The notes below the pieces were generated by a model. It was given only the letters and a program-made list of their open reading frames with translations, was not told where the DNA came from and did not search any database. A program made the translations under genes and the position numbers. Of a DNA stretch of 64,000 bases, positions 16,760 through 25,092 are shown piece after piece. Source of the DNA: Streptomyces nymphaeiformis (lineage in GTDB: Bacteria; Actinomycetota; Actinomycetes; Streptomycetales; Streptomycetaceae); the NCBI RefSeq assembly GCF_014203895.1, contig NZ_JACHJY010000006.1, positions 1 to 64,000 on the forward strand. Reading direction: 5' to 3'. Each line of letters begins with the position of its first letter. The first letter of the stretch is position 1.

Positions 16760-17188
16760 TCAGTACGAGTCGGTGCAGTGGGTTTCGAGGGTCGCGTAGG
16801 CGCGCGTCTCGCACGCCCAGGCGTAGATGTCCTTGTCGTTCACCATGGCGGTGTACACGGTTCCGTAGCCGCCGTAGTAGACGCTCCGGGACTCGCCGTT
16901 GGTGTTGGAGACCCGGATGACGGTGTCGGCGGACGCCCCGGAGGTCTTGCGCGCCCACGCGGCCCGGCAGGTGGGGCTGTAGCGCAGCTCCACCCCCCAG
17001 TCGCTGGTCCGCACGGTGCGGGCGTCGCTCTGGCAGACGGTCGTGGACGGGTCCAGGCCGGTGCAGGACGACGCGTAGCAGGAGGTGGCCGCGGACGCCG
17101 GGGACGACGAGAGCAGCAGCCCGGACGCGGCGAGCGCGAGGGCGGAGGCGGCGGTGGCGAGCTTGCGGGCGAGGGGGTTCGTTCTCAT
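16760..17188 (-). CDS. DUF2690 secreted protein, copy 1
   Basis: The product is 142 aa. A Sec signal peptide (MRTNPLARKLATAASALALA, cleavage at ASA-AT) precedes a mature protein of about 108 aa that starts ATSCYASSC. Conserved family features are SCYxSSCxGLDP, CQSDARTV, ELRYSPTCRAAWA and a C-terminal Cys pair. The six cysteines probably form disulfides. The function of DUF2690 is not known. The C-terminal ACETRAYATLETHCTDSY differs most from its three tandem paralogues. ATG 17188 is preceded by GAGCGAGGCCGTC. Confidence 0.88.
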   Translation of the reverse strand: MRTNPLARKLATAASALALAASGLLLSSSPASAATSCYASSCTGLDPSTTVCQSDARTVRTSDWGVELRYSPTCRAAWARKTSGASADTVIRVSNTNGESRSVYYGGYGTVYTAMVNDKDIYAWACETRAYATLETHCTDSY

Positions 17189-17199
17189 GACGGCCTCGC

Positions 17200-17610
17200 T
17201 CAGTACTCGGGGGTGCACGCGGTGCCCTTGGCGAAGGTGCCGCAGGCCCTGGCGAGGATGTCCTTGTCGTTGACCATCCGGGTCCACACCGTCCCCGAAC
17301 CCGGATAGTGCACCGCGTACTTGTTGCCCAGCGAGTTCTGGACCCAGATGTCGCCCTCGTCGCCGTACTTGAACCGCGCCCAAGCGGCGCGACAGGTCGG
17401 GCTGTAGCGGAGTTCGAGACCGACGTACTCCCCGTACATCACCGTCTGCGCGTCGTTCTGGCAGATCGTGGTGGCCGGGTCGAGGCCGTTGCAGGAGGAC
17501 CCGTAGCAGGAGGTGGCGGCCGAGGCCGGGGAGGAGGCGAGCAGCAGGCTGGTAGCGGCGACCGCGAGGGCCGAACCGGCCGTCGCGAGCTTGCGGGTGA
17601 GCGTGTTCAC
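17200..17610 (-). CDS. DUF2690 secreted protein, copy 2
   Basis: The 136-aa product starts with GTG at 17610 (GGAAGGAG 8 nt upstream). The signal peptide VNTLTRKLATAGSALAVAAT is nearly identical to that of copy 3, with cleavage at ASA-AT. The mature part has the same cysteine frame (SCYGSSCNGLDP, CQNDAQTV, LRYSPTCRAAWA). It lies 11 nt upstream of copy 1, so the copies are probably one transcript. Confidence 0.88.
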   Translation of the reverse strand: MNTLTRKLATAGSALAVAATSLLLASSPASAATSCYGSSCNGLDPATTICQNDAQTVMYGEYVGLELRYSPTCRAAWARFKYGDEGDIWVQNSLGNKYAVHYPGSGTVWTRMVNDKDILARACGTFAKGTACTPEY

Positions 17611-17632
17611 GAGCGGAGCTCCTTCCGGGGAT

Positions 17633-18040
17633 CTAGTACCACGACGTGCACGATTCCCCGCCCTCGATGATGTGACCGCAGGCCCGGTCGTAGATGCCCT
17701 TGTCGTCGATCATGGCGGTCCAGACGGTGCCGCCGCCGGCGGAAGTGGCCCGCTCCAAGCCGGTGTTGCTCTCCACCCAGATGGTCGTCGGCAGGCCGCC
17801 GCTCTGCCGTGCCCAGGCGGCACGGCAGGTGGGGCTGTAGCGCAGTTCGGCGCCCCAGCTCGACGTGGCGACGGTGCGGGCGTCGTTCTGGCAGATGGAC
17901 GTGGACGGGTCGAGGCCCGTGCAGGACGGCCCGTAGCAGGAGGTCGCGGCGGAGGCCGGCGACGAGGCGAGGATCAGACCGGACGCGGCGAGGGCGAGAG
18001 CCGAACCGGCGGTGGCGAGCTTGCGGGTGAGCGTGTTCAC
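17633..18040 (-). CDS. DUF2690 secreted protein, copy 3
   Basis: The 135-aa product starts with GTG at 18040 (GGAGAGGCATCCTC upstream). The signal peptide is nearly that of copy 2, and the mature part begins ATSCYGPSCTGLDP. The middle segment after RAAWARQ diverges from the other copies while the cysteines and the YSPTCRAAWA block are kept. This pattern suggests duplication followed by change in one surface region. Confidence 0.88.
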   Translation of the reverse strand: MNTLTRKLATAGSALALAASGLILASSPASAATSCYGPSCTGLDPSTSICQNDARTVATSSWGAELRYSPTCRAAWARQSGGLPTTIWVESNTGLERATSAGGGTVWTAMIDDKGIYDRACGHIIEGGESCTSWY

Positions 18041-18070
18041 GAGGATGCCTCTCCTTCCTGGCGCTTCGGC

Positions 18071-18505
18071 CTAGTACGCGGCCGAGCAGCCGTAGTCGTT
18101 GGCGCTGACGCGGCCGCAGGCCCGCGCCAGAAGGCCGGCGTCGTTGATCATCCGCGTCCAGACGGTCGAGCCGTTGCCGCTGTAGTGCGTCGAGTAGACC
18201 GCCGTGCCGTAGCTGCCGTTCCAGCGCTCGATCGAGACGTCGAAGGAGAACCCGGCGCCACGGTTGTAACGCGCCCAGGCCGCACGACAGGTGGGGCTGT
18301 AACGGAGCTCCACGCCGGGGTAGTCCGTGTCGGCGACGGTACGTGCGTCGTTCTGGCAGATGGTCGTGGACGGGTCCAGGCCGGCGCAGGACGACGCGTA
18401 GCAGGACGTCGCCGCCGACGCCGGCGACGAGGCGAGCAGGAGGCTCGACCCCGCCATGGCGAGGGCCGAGCCGACGGTGGCGAACTTGCGGGTGAGTGCG
18501 TTCAC
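18071..18505 (-). CDS. DUF2690 secreted protein, copy 4
   Basis: The 144-aa product starts with GTG at 18505 (AGGGG 7 nt upstream); it is the first DUF2690 gene in the direction of transcription. The signal peptide is VNALTRKFATVGSALAMAG with cleavage at ASA-AT. The mature part shares the SCYASSCAGLDP, CQNDARTV and LRYSPTCRAAWA blocks, and its variable segment is the longest of the four. The promoter of the gene row should lie in the 18506-18800 stretch. Confidence 0.88.
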   Translation of the reverse strand: MNALTRKFATVGSALAMAGSSLLLASSPASAATSCYASSCAGLDPSTTICQNDARTVADTDYPGVELRYSPTCRAAWARYNRGAGFSFDVSIERWNGSYGTAVYSTHYSGNGSTVWTRMINDAGLLARACGRVSANDYGCSAAY

Positions 18506-18569
18506 GGTGACCCCTGATCCTGAAGTGGTGGGCTGCGGACGGCAGTTGGACTGCGCCGCGGCACACGCT

Positions 18570-18790
18570 GCCAGTCCCGCCGGTCGTCCGGACCGTCCCG
18601 ACGGACCGGGTCGTCCCGTGCGCGGGCCCGGTGGGACGGGGCGCCGTCGACGGCCGAGGCCAGGGGTACGGGCGGGCGGCCGCGTCCCGCAGGGGTCACG
18701 GGACGGGCCGGGGGACGCGGGACGGGAACGGGACACCCGTGCGCCCGTCCCGTGGGACGCTCCCGGCGCCGTCGCCGTCGTACGGGACAC
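18570..18790. repeat. Non-coding stretch with many GTCCCG/CGGGAC elements
   Basis: I find no credible gene in 18506-18879. Within about 220 bp the hexamer GTCCCG occurs about five times and its complement CGGGAC about four times, often as CGTCCCGTGGGACG-like inverted pairs. It lies directly upstream of the DUF2690 row and downstream of the bldK terminator. It could hold clustered binding sites or be simple GC-rich repetition; I cannot tell which. Confidence 0.5.
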
Positions 18791-18808
18791 GCCTCCAGGA
18801 ACGCCAAA

Positions 18809-18841
18809 GGCCCCCGGCACCCTTGCGGGTGGCCGGGGGCC
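18809..18841 (-). terminator. Terminator of the bldK-type operon
   Basis: A 10-bp GC stem (18809-18818 with 18832-18841) continues inward as ACCC-TTGC-GGGT. It lies 39 nt past the stop of the last ATPase gene at 18880. Confidence 0.8.
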
Positions 18842-18879
18842 TCTCGGGCTTCGGGGCCCCTACGGGCTCCGGGGGTGGA

Positions 18880-19968
18880 TCAGCCCGCCGGGACGACCTG
18901 CTTCTCCTCGGCGAAGTGGCACGCCGAGAAGTGGGCCGCCGGGGTGTCCTCGCCCTGGAAGCGCTGCGGCACCGCGAGGACCGGCACCTCCGTCGCGCAC
19001 TTGTCCTGCGCCTTCCAGCAGCGGGTGCGGAAGCTGCAGCCCGACGGCGGGTTGGCCGGCGAGGGGACGTCACCGGTGAGGATGATCCGCTCCCGGTGCG
19101 CGCGGGCCTCCGGGTCCGGCACCGGCACCGCGGAGAGCAGCGCCTGGGTGTACGGGTGCGTCGGGTGCTCGTAGATCTGCTCGTCCGTACCGATCTCGGC
19201 CATCTTGCCGAGGTACATGACGCCGACGCGGTCGGAGATGTGCCGGACGATCGACAGGTCGTGCGCGATGAAGACGTAGGACAGGTTGAACTCGTCCTGG
19301 AGCTTCTCCATCAGGTTGATGACCTGCGCCTGGACGGAGACGTCCAGGGCCGAGACCGGCTCGTCGCAGATGATGATCTCCGGGTTGAGCGCGAGGCCTC
19401 GGGCGATGCCGATGCGCTGGCGCTGACCGCCGGAGAACTGGTGCGGGTACCGGTTGATGTACTCCGGGTTCAGACCGACGACGTCCAGCAGCTCCTGCAC
19501 CTTGCGGCGCCGGTCGCCCTTCGGGGCCACCTCGGGGTGGATGTCGAAGGGCTCGCCGATGATGTCGCCGACCGTCATGCGCGGGTTCAGCGAGGTGTAC
19601 GGGTCCTGGAACACCATCTGGATGTTGCGGCGGACGGCCTTCAGCGCGCGCCCGGACAGCTTGGTGATGTCCTGGCCCTTGTAGAAGACCTCGCCGGCGG
19701 TGGCCCGCTCCAGGTTCATCAGGAGCTTGGCGACCGTGGACTTGCCACAGCCGGACTCGCCCACGATGCCGAGGGTCTCGCCCTGGTAGAGGTCGAAGGA
19801 GACCCCGTCCACGGCCTTGACCGCGCCGACCTGCTTCTTGAAGAGGATGCCCTGCGTCAGCGGGAAGTGCTTCTTCAGGCCCCGCACCTGGAGGATCGGT
19901 TCGCCGCGGCCCACAGGGGCGTCGAGGGCGGCGGCCACGGCCTCGTCGTTCGTGCTGAGGTCAGCCAT
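18880..19968 (-). CDS. bldKE: Oligopeptide ABC transporter ATP-binding protein, BldKE-like
   Basis: This 362-aa OppF-type ATPase has Walker A GESGCGKST (about residues 66-74), the signature SGGQRQR, ICDEPVSALD as Walker B and D-loop, and an oligo_HPY tail with the CSFRTRCWKA cysteines. It is the last gene of the second peptide operon and overlaps the BldKD-like gene by 8 nt. In S. coelicolor the BldK importer takes up an extracellular peptide needed for aerial growth. The symbol is given by operon content and by its position beside typA; I cannot check orthology. The paralogue at 7805 differs mainly in its Pro-rich tail. Confidence 0.85.
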   Translation of the reverse strand: MADLSTNDEAVAAALDAPVGRGEPILQVRGLKKHFPLTQGILFKKQVGAVKAVDGVSFDLYQGETLGIVGESGCGKSTVAKLLMNLERATAGEVFYKGQDITKLSGRALKAVRRNIQMVFQDPYTSLNPRMTVGDIIGEPFDIHPEVAPKGDRRRKVQELLDVVGLNPEYINRYPHQFSGGQRQRIGIARGLALNPEIIICDEPVSALDVSVQAQVINLMEKLQDEFNLSYVFIAHDLSIVRHISDRVGVMYLGKMAEIGTDEQIYEHPTHPYTQALLSAVPVPDPEARAHRERIILTGDVPSPANPPSGCSFRTRCWKAQDKCATEVPVLAVPQRFQGEDTPAAHFSACHFAEEKQVVPAG

Positions 19969-21016
19969 GGATCGTCTCCTTCCAGAAGTGGCAGGCGCTC
20001 TTGCGGCCCGGGAGATCCGCGCCGTCCTGCTCGGTGACGGGCACGAGCGCCGGGATCTCCGTGCGGCAGATGTCGTCGGCCTTGGGGCAGCGCGGGTTGA
20101 AGGCGCAGCCGGTGGGCACCTTGAGCAGGTTGGGCGGCAGACCCTTGATCGCGTAGAGCTCCTGGCCCTTCTGGTCCAGGCGCGGGATCGAGTCGAGCAG
20201 ACCCCGGGTGTACGGGTGGGCCGGGCGCTTGTACAGCTCGTGCACCGGCGCCTGCTCGACGATCCGGCCGGCGTACATCACGGCGATCTTGTCCGCGACG
20301 TCGGCGACGACGCCGAGGTCGTGGGTGATCAGGATCAGGCCCATGTTGTATTCCTGCTGGAGCTCCGCGAGGAGGTCCATGACCTGGGCCTGGACGGTCA
20401 CGTCGAGAGCCGTGGTGGGCTCGTCGGCGATGATCAGGTCCGGCTCCAGGGCGAGCGCCATGGCGATCATGATGCGCTGGCGCATGCCGCCGGAGAACTG
20501 GTGGGGGTAGTCGTTGACCCGCGCCTTGGCGGCGGGGATCTTGACCTTGTCCATCAGCTCGATGGCCTTGACCTTGGCGTCCTTCTTGGACATGCCGTGG
20601 TGCACCCGGAACATCTCGCCGAGCTGGTAGCCGACGTTGAGGACCGGGTTGAGGGAGGACAGCGCGTCCTGGAAGATCATGGCGATCTTCCGGCCGCGGA
20701 TCTTCCGGCGCTCCTCCTCGGACATCTTCAGCATGTCCTCGCCGCGGAACAGGATCTCGCCCTGCGGGATCTTGCCGGGCGGCATGTCGAGGATGCCCAT
20801 GACGGCCTGGGCGGTGACGGACTTGCCGGAGCCGGACTCGCCGAGGACGGCGAGGGTCTCGCCGGCGTTCACCGAGTAGTTGACGCCGTTGACGGCCTTG
20901 GCCACACCGTCACGGGTGTGGAACTCGACGTGCAGGTCCTTGACTTCGAGCAGCGGACCGGTGTGGTCGCCGCCGCGCGGCGCGGGGACGGCCGCGGTCT
21001 TGTCGGTGATGCTCAT
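19961..21016 (-). CDS. bldKD: Oligopeptide ABC transporter ATP-binding protein, BldKD-like
   Basis: The 351-aa OppD-type ATPase has a 23-residue N-terminal extension (TDKTAAVPAPRGGDH) absent from the paralogue at 8904. Walker A is GESGSGKSV, the signature is SGGMRQR and Walker B is LIIADEPTTALD. The oligo_HPY tail contains CAFNPRCPKADDIC. It pairs with the BldKE-like ATPase; their genes overlap by 8 nt. It starts 14 nt after the upstream permease gene, with AGGAGG before the ATG. Confidence 0.85.
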   Translation of the reverse strand: MSITDKTAAVPAPRGGDHTGPLLEVKDLHVEFHTRDGVAKAVNGVNYSVNAGETLAVLGESGSGKSVTAQAVMGILDMPPGKIPQGEILFRGEDMLKMSEEERRKIRGRKIAMIFQDALSSLNPVLNVGYQLGEMFRVHHGMSKKDAKVKAIELMDKVKIPAAKARVNDYPHQFSGGMRQRIMIAMALALEPDLIIADEPTTALDVTVQAQVMDLLAELQQEYNMGLILITHDLGVVADVADKIAVMYAGRIVEQAPVHELYKRPAHPYTRGLLDSIPRLDQKGQELYAIKGLPPNLLKVPTGCAFNPRCPKADDICRTEIPALVPVTEQDGADLPGRKSACHFWKETIHG

Positions 21017-21030
21017 CTGTTACGCCCTCC

Positions 21031-21984
21031 TCAGCGCAGCTTGGGGTCGAGGGCGTTGCGGACGGCTTCGCCGAGCATGATGAACGCCAGAACGGTGAGG
21101 CTCAGCATGATCGAGGGCCAGAGCAGGACGTGCGGGGCCACTCGGATCTGGGCGACACCCGCGGAGATGTCGACACCCCACGAGACGGTCGGGGCGGCGA
21201 GGCCCAGACCCAGGAAGGACAGGGTCGCCTCGGCCGAGATGTAGCCGCCGAGCGCGATGGTCGCGACGACGATCACGGGGGCCATGGCGTTCGGCAGGAT
21301 GTGCCGGAAGAGGATCCGGACGGTGCCGGCGCCCAGGGCCTTGGCCGCGTGGACGTAGTCGGCCTGCTTGACCGTGATCACGGCACCGCGCATGACGCGG
21401 GTGATCTGGGTCCAGCCGAGGAACGCGAGGGCGAAGACGACGACCCAGACGGTCCGCTCGACGAAGGCCTGGAGGACGACCATGGAGCCGAGCAGGAACG
21501 GGATGCCGAAGAAGACGTCGGTGAGCCGGGAGAGCAGCGCGTCGACCCAGCCGCCGAAGTAGCCGGCGATCATGCCCAGGACGCCGCCGAGGATGGTGAC
21601 GATCGCGGTGACGGCGACGCCGACGGTGACCGAGGCGCGGGTGCCGTGGATCAGTCGGGCGTAGACGGAGCGGCCCTGCTGGTCGTAACCGAGCCACTCG
21701 GGCGAACCGACCTTGCTCAGCTCGGGCTTGCTCAGGAAGTGGTGGACCAGGTCACCGGCGGTCGGGGACGCGCTGGTGAACAGGGTCGGCCACGCCGAGA
21801 CGAGCAGCAGCAGCGCGATCAGGATCGACGAGACGATGAAGTACGGGTTGCGGCGCAGGTCGGCCCAGGCGTCGCCCCAGAGGCTGCGGGCCTTCTCCTG
21901 CTTCGCGGCCGGAGCGGACGCGTCCACCGAGGGGGTGGCGACGGCGTCCTCGACGGCCGTGGCGGTCTTGGTCACGTCAGGCAT
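21031..21984 (-). CDS. bldKC: Oligopeptide ABC transporter permease, BldKC-like
   Basis: The 317-aa OppC-type permease has a polar N-terminus of about 45 residues, one helix (FIVSSILIALLLLVSAWPTL) and then the permease core with the coupling motif ALGAGTVRILFRHILPN (about residues 215-231). Its start overlaps the stop of the OppB-type gene by 8 nt, exactly as in the first operon. Confidence 0.85.
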   Translation of the reverse strand: MPDVTKTATAVEDAVATPSVDASAPAAKQEKARSLWGDAWADLRRNPYFIVSSILIALLLLVSAWPTLFTSASPTAGDLVHHFLSKPELSKVGSPEWLGYDQQGRSVYARLIHGTRASVTVGVAVTAIVTILGGVLGMIAGYFGGWVDALLSRLTDVFFGIPFLLGSMVVLQAFVERTVWVVVFALAFLGWTQITRVMRGAVITVKQADYVHAAKALGAGTVRILFRHILPNAMAPVIVVATIALGGYISAEATLSFLGLGLAAPTVSWGVDISAGVAQIRVAPHVLLWPSIMLSLTVLAFIMLGEAVRNALDPKLR

Positions 21985-22909
21985 ACCGGATCCTCGGGTC
22001 CAGGACCGCGTACAGCAGGTCGATGAGCAGGCTGGTGACGAGGTAGACGATCACCAGGATGGTGACGAGGCCCACCAGGGTCGCGCCTTCGCGCCGGGAG
22101 ATCGAGTCGGCGATGACACCGCCGACGCCGTGGATGTTGAAGATCGCCTCGGTGACGACCGCGCCGCCCATGAGGGCGCCGATGTCGGTGCCGAGGAAGG
22201 TGACCACGGGGATCATCGAGTTGCGCATGAGGTGGACGCCGATGACGCGGCGCCGCGGCAGGCCCTTGGCGACGGCCGTGCGCATGTAGTCGGCGCGCAG
22301 GTTCTCCGCCATGGAGGTACGGGTGAGCCGCGCCACATAGGCGAGGGAGAGACCGCCGAGCACAATGGCCGGAGCGATCATCTCGCTGAGCACGGGCTCG
22401 GTGCTGACGTTCGGCGCGATCCAGCCCAGGTTGAAGGCGAACACCATCTTGATGATGTAGCCGAGGACGAAGACCGGGATCGAGATGATCAGCAGGGTGA
22501 AGATCAGGATCAGGTTGTCGGCCAGGCGGCCGGCGCGCAGACCGCCGATGATGCCCAGTCCGATACCGAAGACGAGCTCGATCGCGAACGCGAGGGCGGC
22601 CAGCTGGAGCGTGATGGGGAACGCGCCGCCCAGCACATCGGTGACCGGCAGACCGTTGCGGATCTGGGTACCGAAGTCCAGGTGAAGGATCATGTCCCGC
22701 ATGTACGTGACGTACTGCACCGGCAAGGACCTGTCGAGACCCAGCTCGTGGCGCTTCGCGGCGAGCGTCGCCGGGTCGGCGCCCTTGTCGCCGAACATCG
22801 CCAGCACGGGGTCACCGGGCAGGCTGTGCACCATGAGGAAGATCAGCAGGGTTGTCCCGAGGAAAACCGGGATCATCTGGAGCAGTCGTCGTGCGACATA
22901 ACGCCCCAT
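21977..22909 (-). CDS. bldKA: Oligopeptide ABC transporter permease, BldKA-like
   Basis: The 310-aa OppB-type permease begins MGRYVARRLLQMIPVFLGTT and has six helices, with the coupling motif YMRTAVAKGLPRRRVIGVHL. Two adjacent in-frame ATG codons (22912 and 22909) follow GGAGG; only the second has workable spacing (4 nt), so I chose it. It follows the lipoprotein gene after a 170-nt gap that holds two hairpins. In this window the lipoprotein gene comes first, so the order may differ from the KA-KB order implied by the S. coelicolor names. Confidence 0.85.
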   Translation of the reverse strand: MGRYVARRLLQMIPVFLGTTLLIFLMVHSLPGDPVLAMFGDKGADPATLAAKRHELGLDRSLPVQYVTYMRDMILHLDFGTQIRNGLPVTDVLGGAFPITLQLAALAFAIELVFGIGLGIIGGLRAGRLADNLILIFTLLIISIPVFVLGYIIKMVFAFNLGWIAPNVSTEPVLSEMIAPAIVLGGLSLAYVARLTRTSMAENLRADYMRTAVAKGLPRRRVIGVHLMRNSMIPVVTFLGTDIGALMGGAVVTEAIFNIHGVGGVIADSISRREGATLVGLVTILVIVYLVTSLLIDLLYAVLDPRIRYA

Positions 22910-22944
22910 CATGCCTCCGTTGAGATGTGACAGCGCAACCGACG

Positions 22945-23000
22945 GGCCCTCCCCCGACAGCATGCCCGGATCCGGGCACGCTGATGTCGTGGAAGGGCCC
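22945..23000 (-). other. Long cruciform-type structure upstream of the BldKA-like gene
   Basis: An outer GGGCCCT/AGGGCCC repeat (22945-22951, 22994-23000) surrounds the perfect 16-nt palindrome TGCCCGGATCCGGGCA at 22964-22979. In the transcript this folds into one long hairpin about 35 nt before the permease start. It may act in attenuation or RNA stability. Confidence 0.55.
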
Positions 23001-23025
23001 CCCAGCCGCTGCGTAAGGCACCGAG

Positions 23026-23054
23026 ACGGGACTTGACGATCCGTCAAGTCCCGT
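23026..23054 (-). terminator. Intercistronic terminator-like hairpin after the BldKB-like gene
   Basis: A perfect 13-bp stem (23026-23038 with 23042-23054) has a 3-nt loop and lies 27 nt past the lipoprotein stop. It probably terminates part of the transcripts so that the binding protein is made in excess of the membrane parts. Confidence 0.8.
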
Positions 23055-23081
23055 GACGGTGTGCGGACTACGCTTGGGTGA

Positions 23082-24725
23082 TTACTTCTTGACCTCGACG
23101 CCGGTCAGGATCGGGTCGCCGTCCTGGCCGTAGGCGACACCCGAGACCTTCTCGGAGAAGCCCGCGTTGACCTTGTAGTACCAGAGCGGGATGGACGGCA
23201 TGTAGTTCTTGAGGTCCTTCTCGATCGCCTGGTACGCCTTGACGGACTCGTCAAGGGTCGTGGCGGAGTCGGCCTTCGCGATCTTGGCGTCCAGCTCCTT
23301 GTTGGAGAAGTCGCCCTGGTTGCCGCCGGCACCCGTGCGGAACAGGTCCGAGATGAAGTTGGCGTTCACCGGGTAGTCGAGCACCCAGCCGGAGCGGTAG
23401 AGCGACTTGACCTGCTTCGTCTTACGAGCGGTCAGGTCGGCCTGGAAGTCCGGCTTGCCGTCGCCGACGCACTGGACGCTGGTGGCCTGCTGGATGGAGT
23501 TGCAGACGGCCTCCACCCACTCCTTGTGGCCACCGTCGGCGTTGTACTGGATCGAGATCTTGTTGCCCGGGACGCCGCCGCCGGCCTTGATGAGCTCCTT
23601 GGCCTTGGCGGGGTCGTACTTGGTGACGCCGTTGCCGCCGTCCTCCTGGAAGCCCAGGACGCCCTTCGCGACCCAGCCGGTCGCGGGCTCACGCGTGCCG
23701 TTCAGCACCGTCTTGGTGATGGTGGCGCGGTCGATCGCCATGGACAGACCCTGGATGACGCGCGGGTCGACCTGCTTCGGCTTCTTCCACTGGTCGGCGT
23801 AGAAGGCGACGGCGATGGTCTGGATCGCGGAGTACGGCTGGTCCACGGCGCGGTCGCCGAGGTCCTGGCGGTAGACCGGGAGGTCCTTCGGGGCAAGCTG
23901 ACGCAGGACGTCGACGTTGCCGGACTTCAGGTCCTCGTACGCGGCCTCGAGGGTGGTGTAGTTCTTGAAGACCACACCGCCGTTCTTCGCCTTGTTCGGG
24001 CCCTTGTAGCCGTCGTACCGGGTGATCTCGATCTTCTTCTTGTGGTCCCAGCTCTTGAACTTGTAGGGACCGTTGCCGACCGGGGCCGCGCCGCGCTGGG
24101 CCGGGGAGAGCTTGTAGAAGGACTCCGGCAGCGGGGCGAAGACGATGTAGGCCAGCTTGTGACCGAAGTACGGGACGGCCTTCGAGAGCTCGATCGTGAA
24201 GGTGTTCTCGTCGACGACCTTCAGACCCTCGAGCTTGTCGGCGGTCTGCTTCGCACCCTCGGCGTCCGGGTGGACCTTGTCGAAGCCCTTGATGTCCGCG
24301 AACCAGGACGCGAGGCCCTGGGCGTTCTTCAGGCTGGCGTTCCAGTTCCACGCGTCCACGTAGGACTTGGAGGTCACCGGGGTGCCGTCGTGGAAGGTCC
24401 AGCCCGGCTTGAGCTTGACGGTCCACGTCTTCGAGTCCGTCGTGGTGACCGACTCGGCGTTGATCATCTCCAGGGAGCCGTCGGCCTTGTAGTCGACCAG
24501 GGTCGAGAACAGGCCGGCCATGACGGCGGAGCCGTTGGACTCCATCGTGTCACCGGTGAGCAGGGGCTTCTCAGGCTCGCCCAGCTCGATGGAGAAGATT
24601 CCGTTCGGGTCAACAGCGCCCTTGGCGTCGCTGCCGCCGTCGCTCTTACCCCCGCCACAGGCGGTCGCAGCAAGGGCGACGATGATCGCGCCCGTTACCC
24701 ACTTGGCGCTCTTGGCACCGCGCAT
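23082..24725 (-). CDS. bldKB: Oligopeptide-binding lipoprotein, BldKB-like
   Basis: The 547-aa solute-binding protein (SBP_bac_5) has the signal MRGAKSAKWVTGAIIVALAA and the lipobox AATAC, with Cys as first mature residue. It should bind extracellular peptides for the importer encoded downstream; in S. coelicolor BldKB is needed for the morphogenetic peptide signal that starts the bld cascade. ATG 24725 was chosen because AGGAGGA lies 4 nt upstream and a clean lipoprotein signal follows; a longer in-frame extension upstream has no such features. It is the first gene of the operon, followed by a terminator-like hairpin. It is paralogous to the lipoprotein at 11922. Confidence 0.85.
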   Translation of the reverse strand: MRGAKSAKWVTGAIIVALAATACGGGKSDGGSDAKGAVDPNGIFSIELGEPEKPLLTGDTMESNGSAVMAGLFSTLVDYKADGSLEMINAESVTTTDSKTWTVKLKPGWTFHDGTPVTSKSYVDAWNWNASLKNAQGLASWFADIKGFDKVHPDAEGAKQTADKLEGLKVVDENTFTIELSKAVPYFGHKLAYIVFAPLPESFYKLSPAQRGAAPVGNGPYKFKSWDHKKKIEITRYDGYKGPNKAKNGGVVFKNYTTLEAAYEDLKSGNVDVLRQLAPKDLPVYRQDLGDRAVDQPYSAIQTIAVAFYADQWKKPKQVDPRVIQGLSMAIDRATITKTVLNGTREPATGWVAKGVLGFQEDGGNGVTKYDPAKAKELIKAGGGVPGNKISIQYNADGGHKEWVEAVCNSIQQATSVQCVGDGKPDFQADLTARKTKQVKSLYRSGWVLDYPVNANFISDLFRTGAGGNQGDFSNKELDAKIAKADSATTLDESVKAYQAIEKDLKNYMPSIPLWYYKVNAGFSEKVSGVAYGQDGDPILTGVEVKK

Positions 24726-25092
24726 GGGTTCCTCCTCATGAGTCCACTTTGTCACTACAAGAGGGGCACTTCGAGTTTCGCCGACACCCCTGACGGCTTT
24801 GGACTCAAGTGCCCCGAGTGTGCTCGTGAGTCGGCACTCCCCACAGTGCGTGACCCATTGACCCGAGCTCAATGGAGCCAACTATTAAGTACGTCCGGGC
24901 TGTAAACCACACTTAAGCGGTCTCGTTTTGACAACATCGCGATGCCCCCGGAGACCGAAATCCGGACAAACTGAGCACAGACAGACACGCCCGAAACGGA
25001 CTGTTAACACACGTACCGGAGAGCGATCGCCGATATGCGGACACCTCGACTCCGAAATGGACTTGACTGAACGTTGACCCGGGTTGACGAAA
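24726..25092 (-). promoter_or_regulatory. Promoter region of the bldK-type operon
   Basis: No gene is visible here. The part from about 24870 to 24970 is clearly lower in GC than its surroundings, which is typical of Streptomyces promoters. On the minus strand TTGTCA (revcomp of 24929-24934) and TTTACA followed 16 nt later by TAGTTG are candidate core elements. The leader would then be 150 nt or longer, room for regulation. The exact start is not decided. Confidence 0.4.

Noticed and set aside
23082..24881. 599-aa version of the BldKB-like protein
   Set aside because: The extra 52 residues lie before a clear lipoprotein signal and AGGAGGA; a lipobox protein would not start so far upstream.
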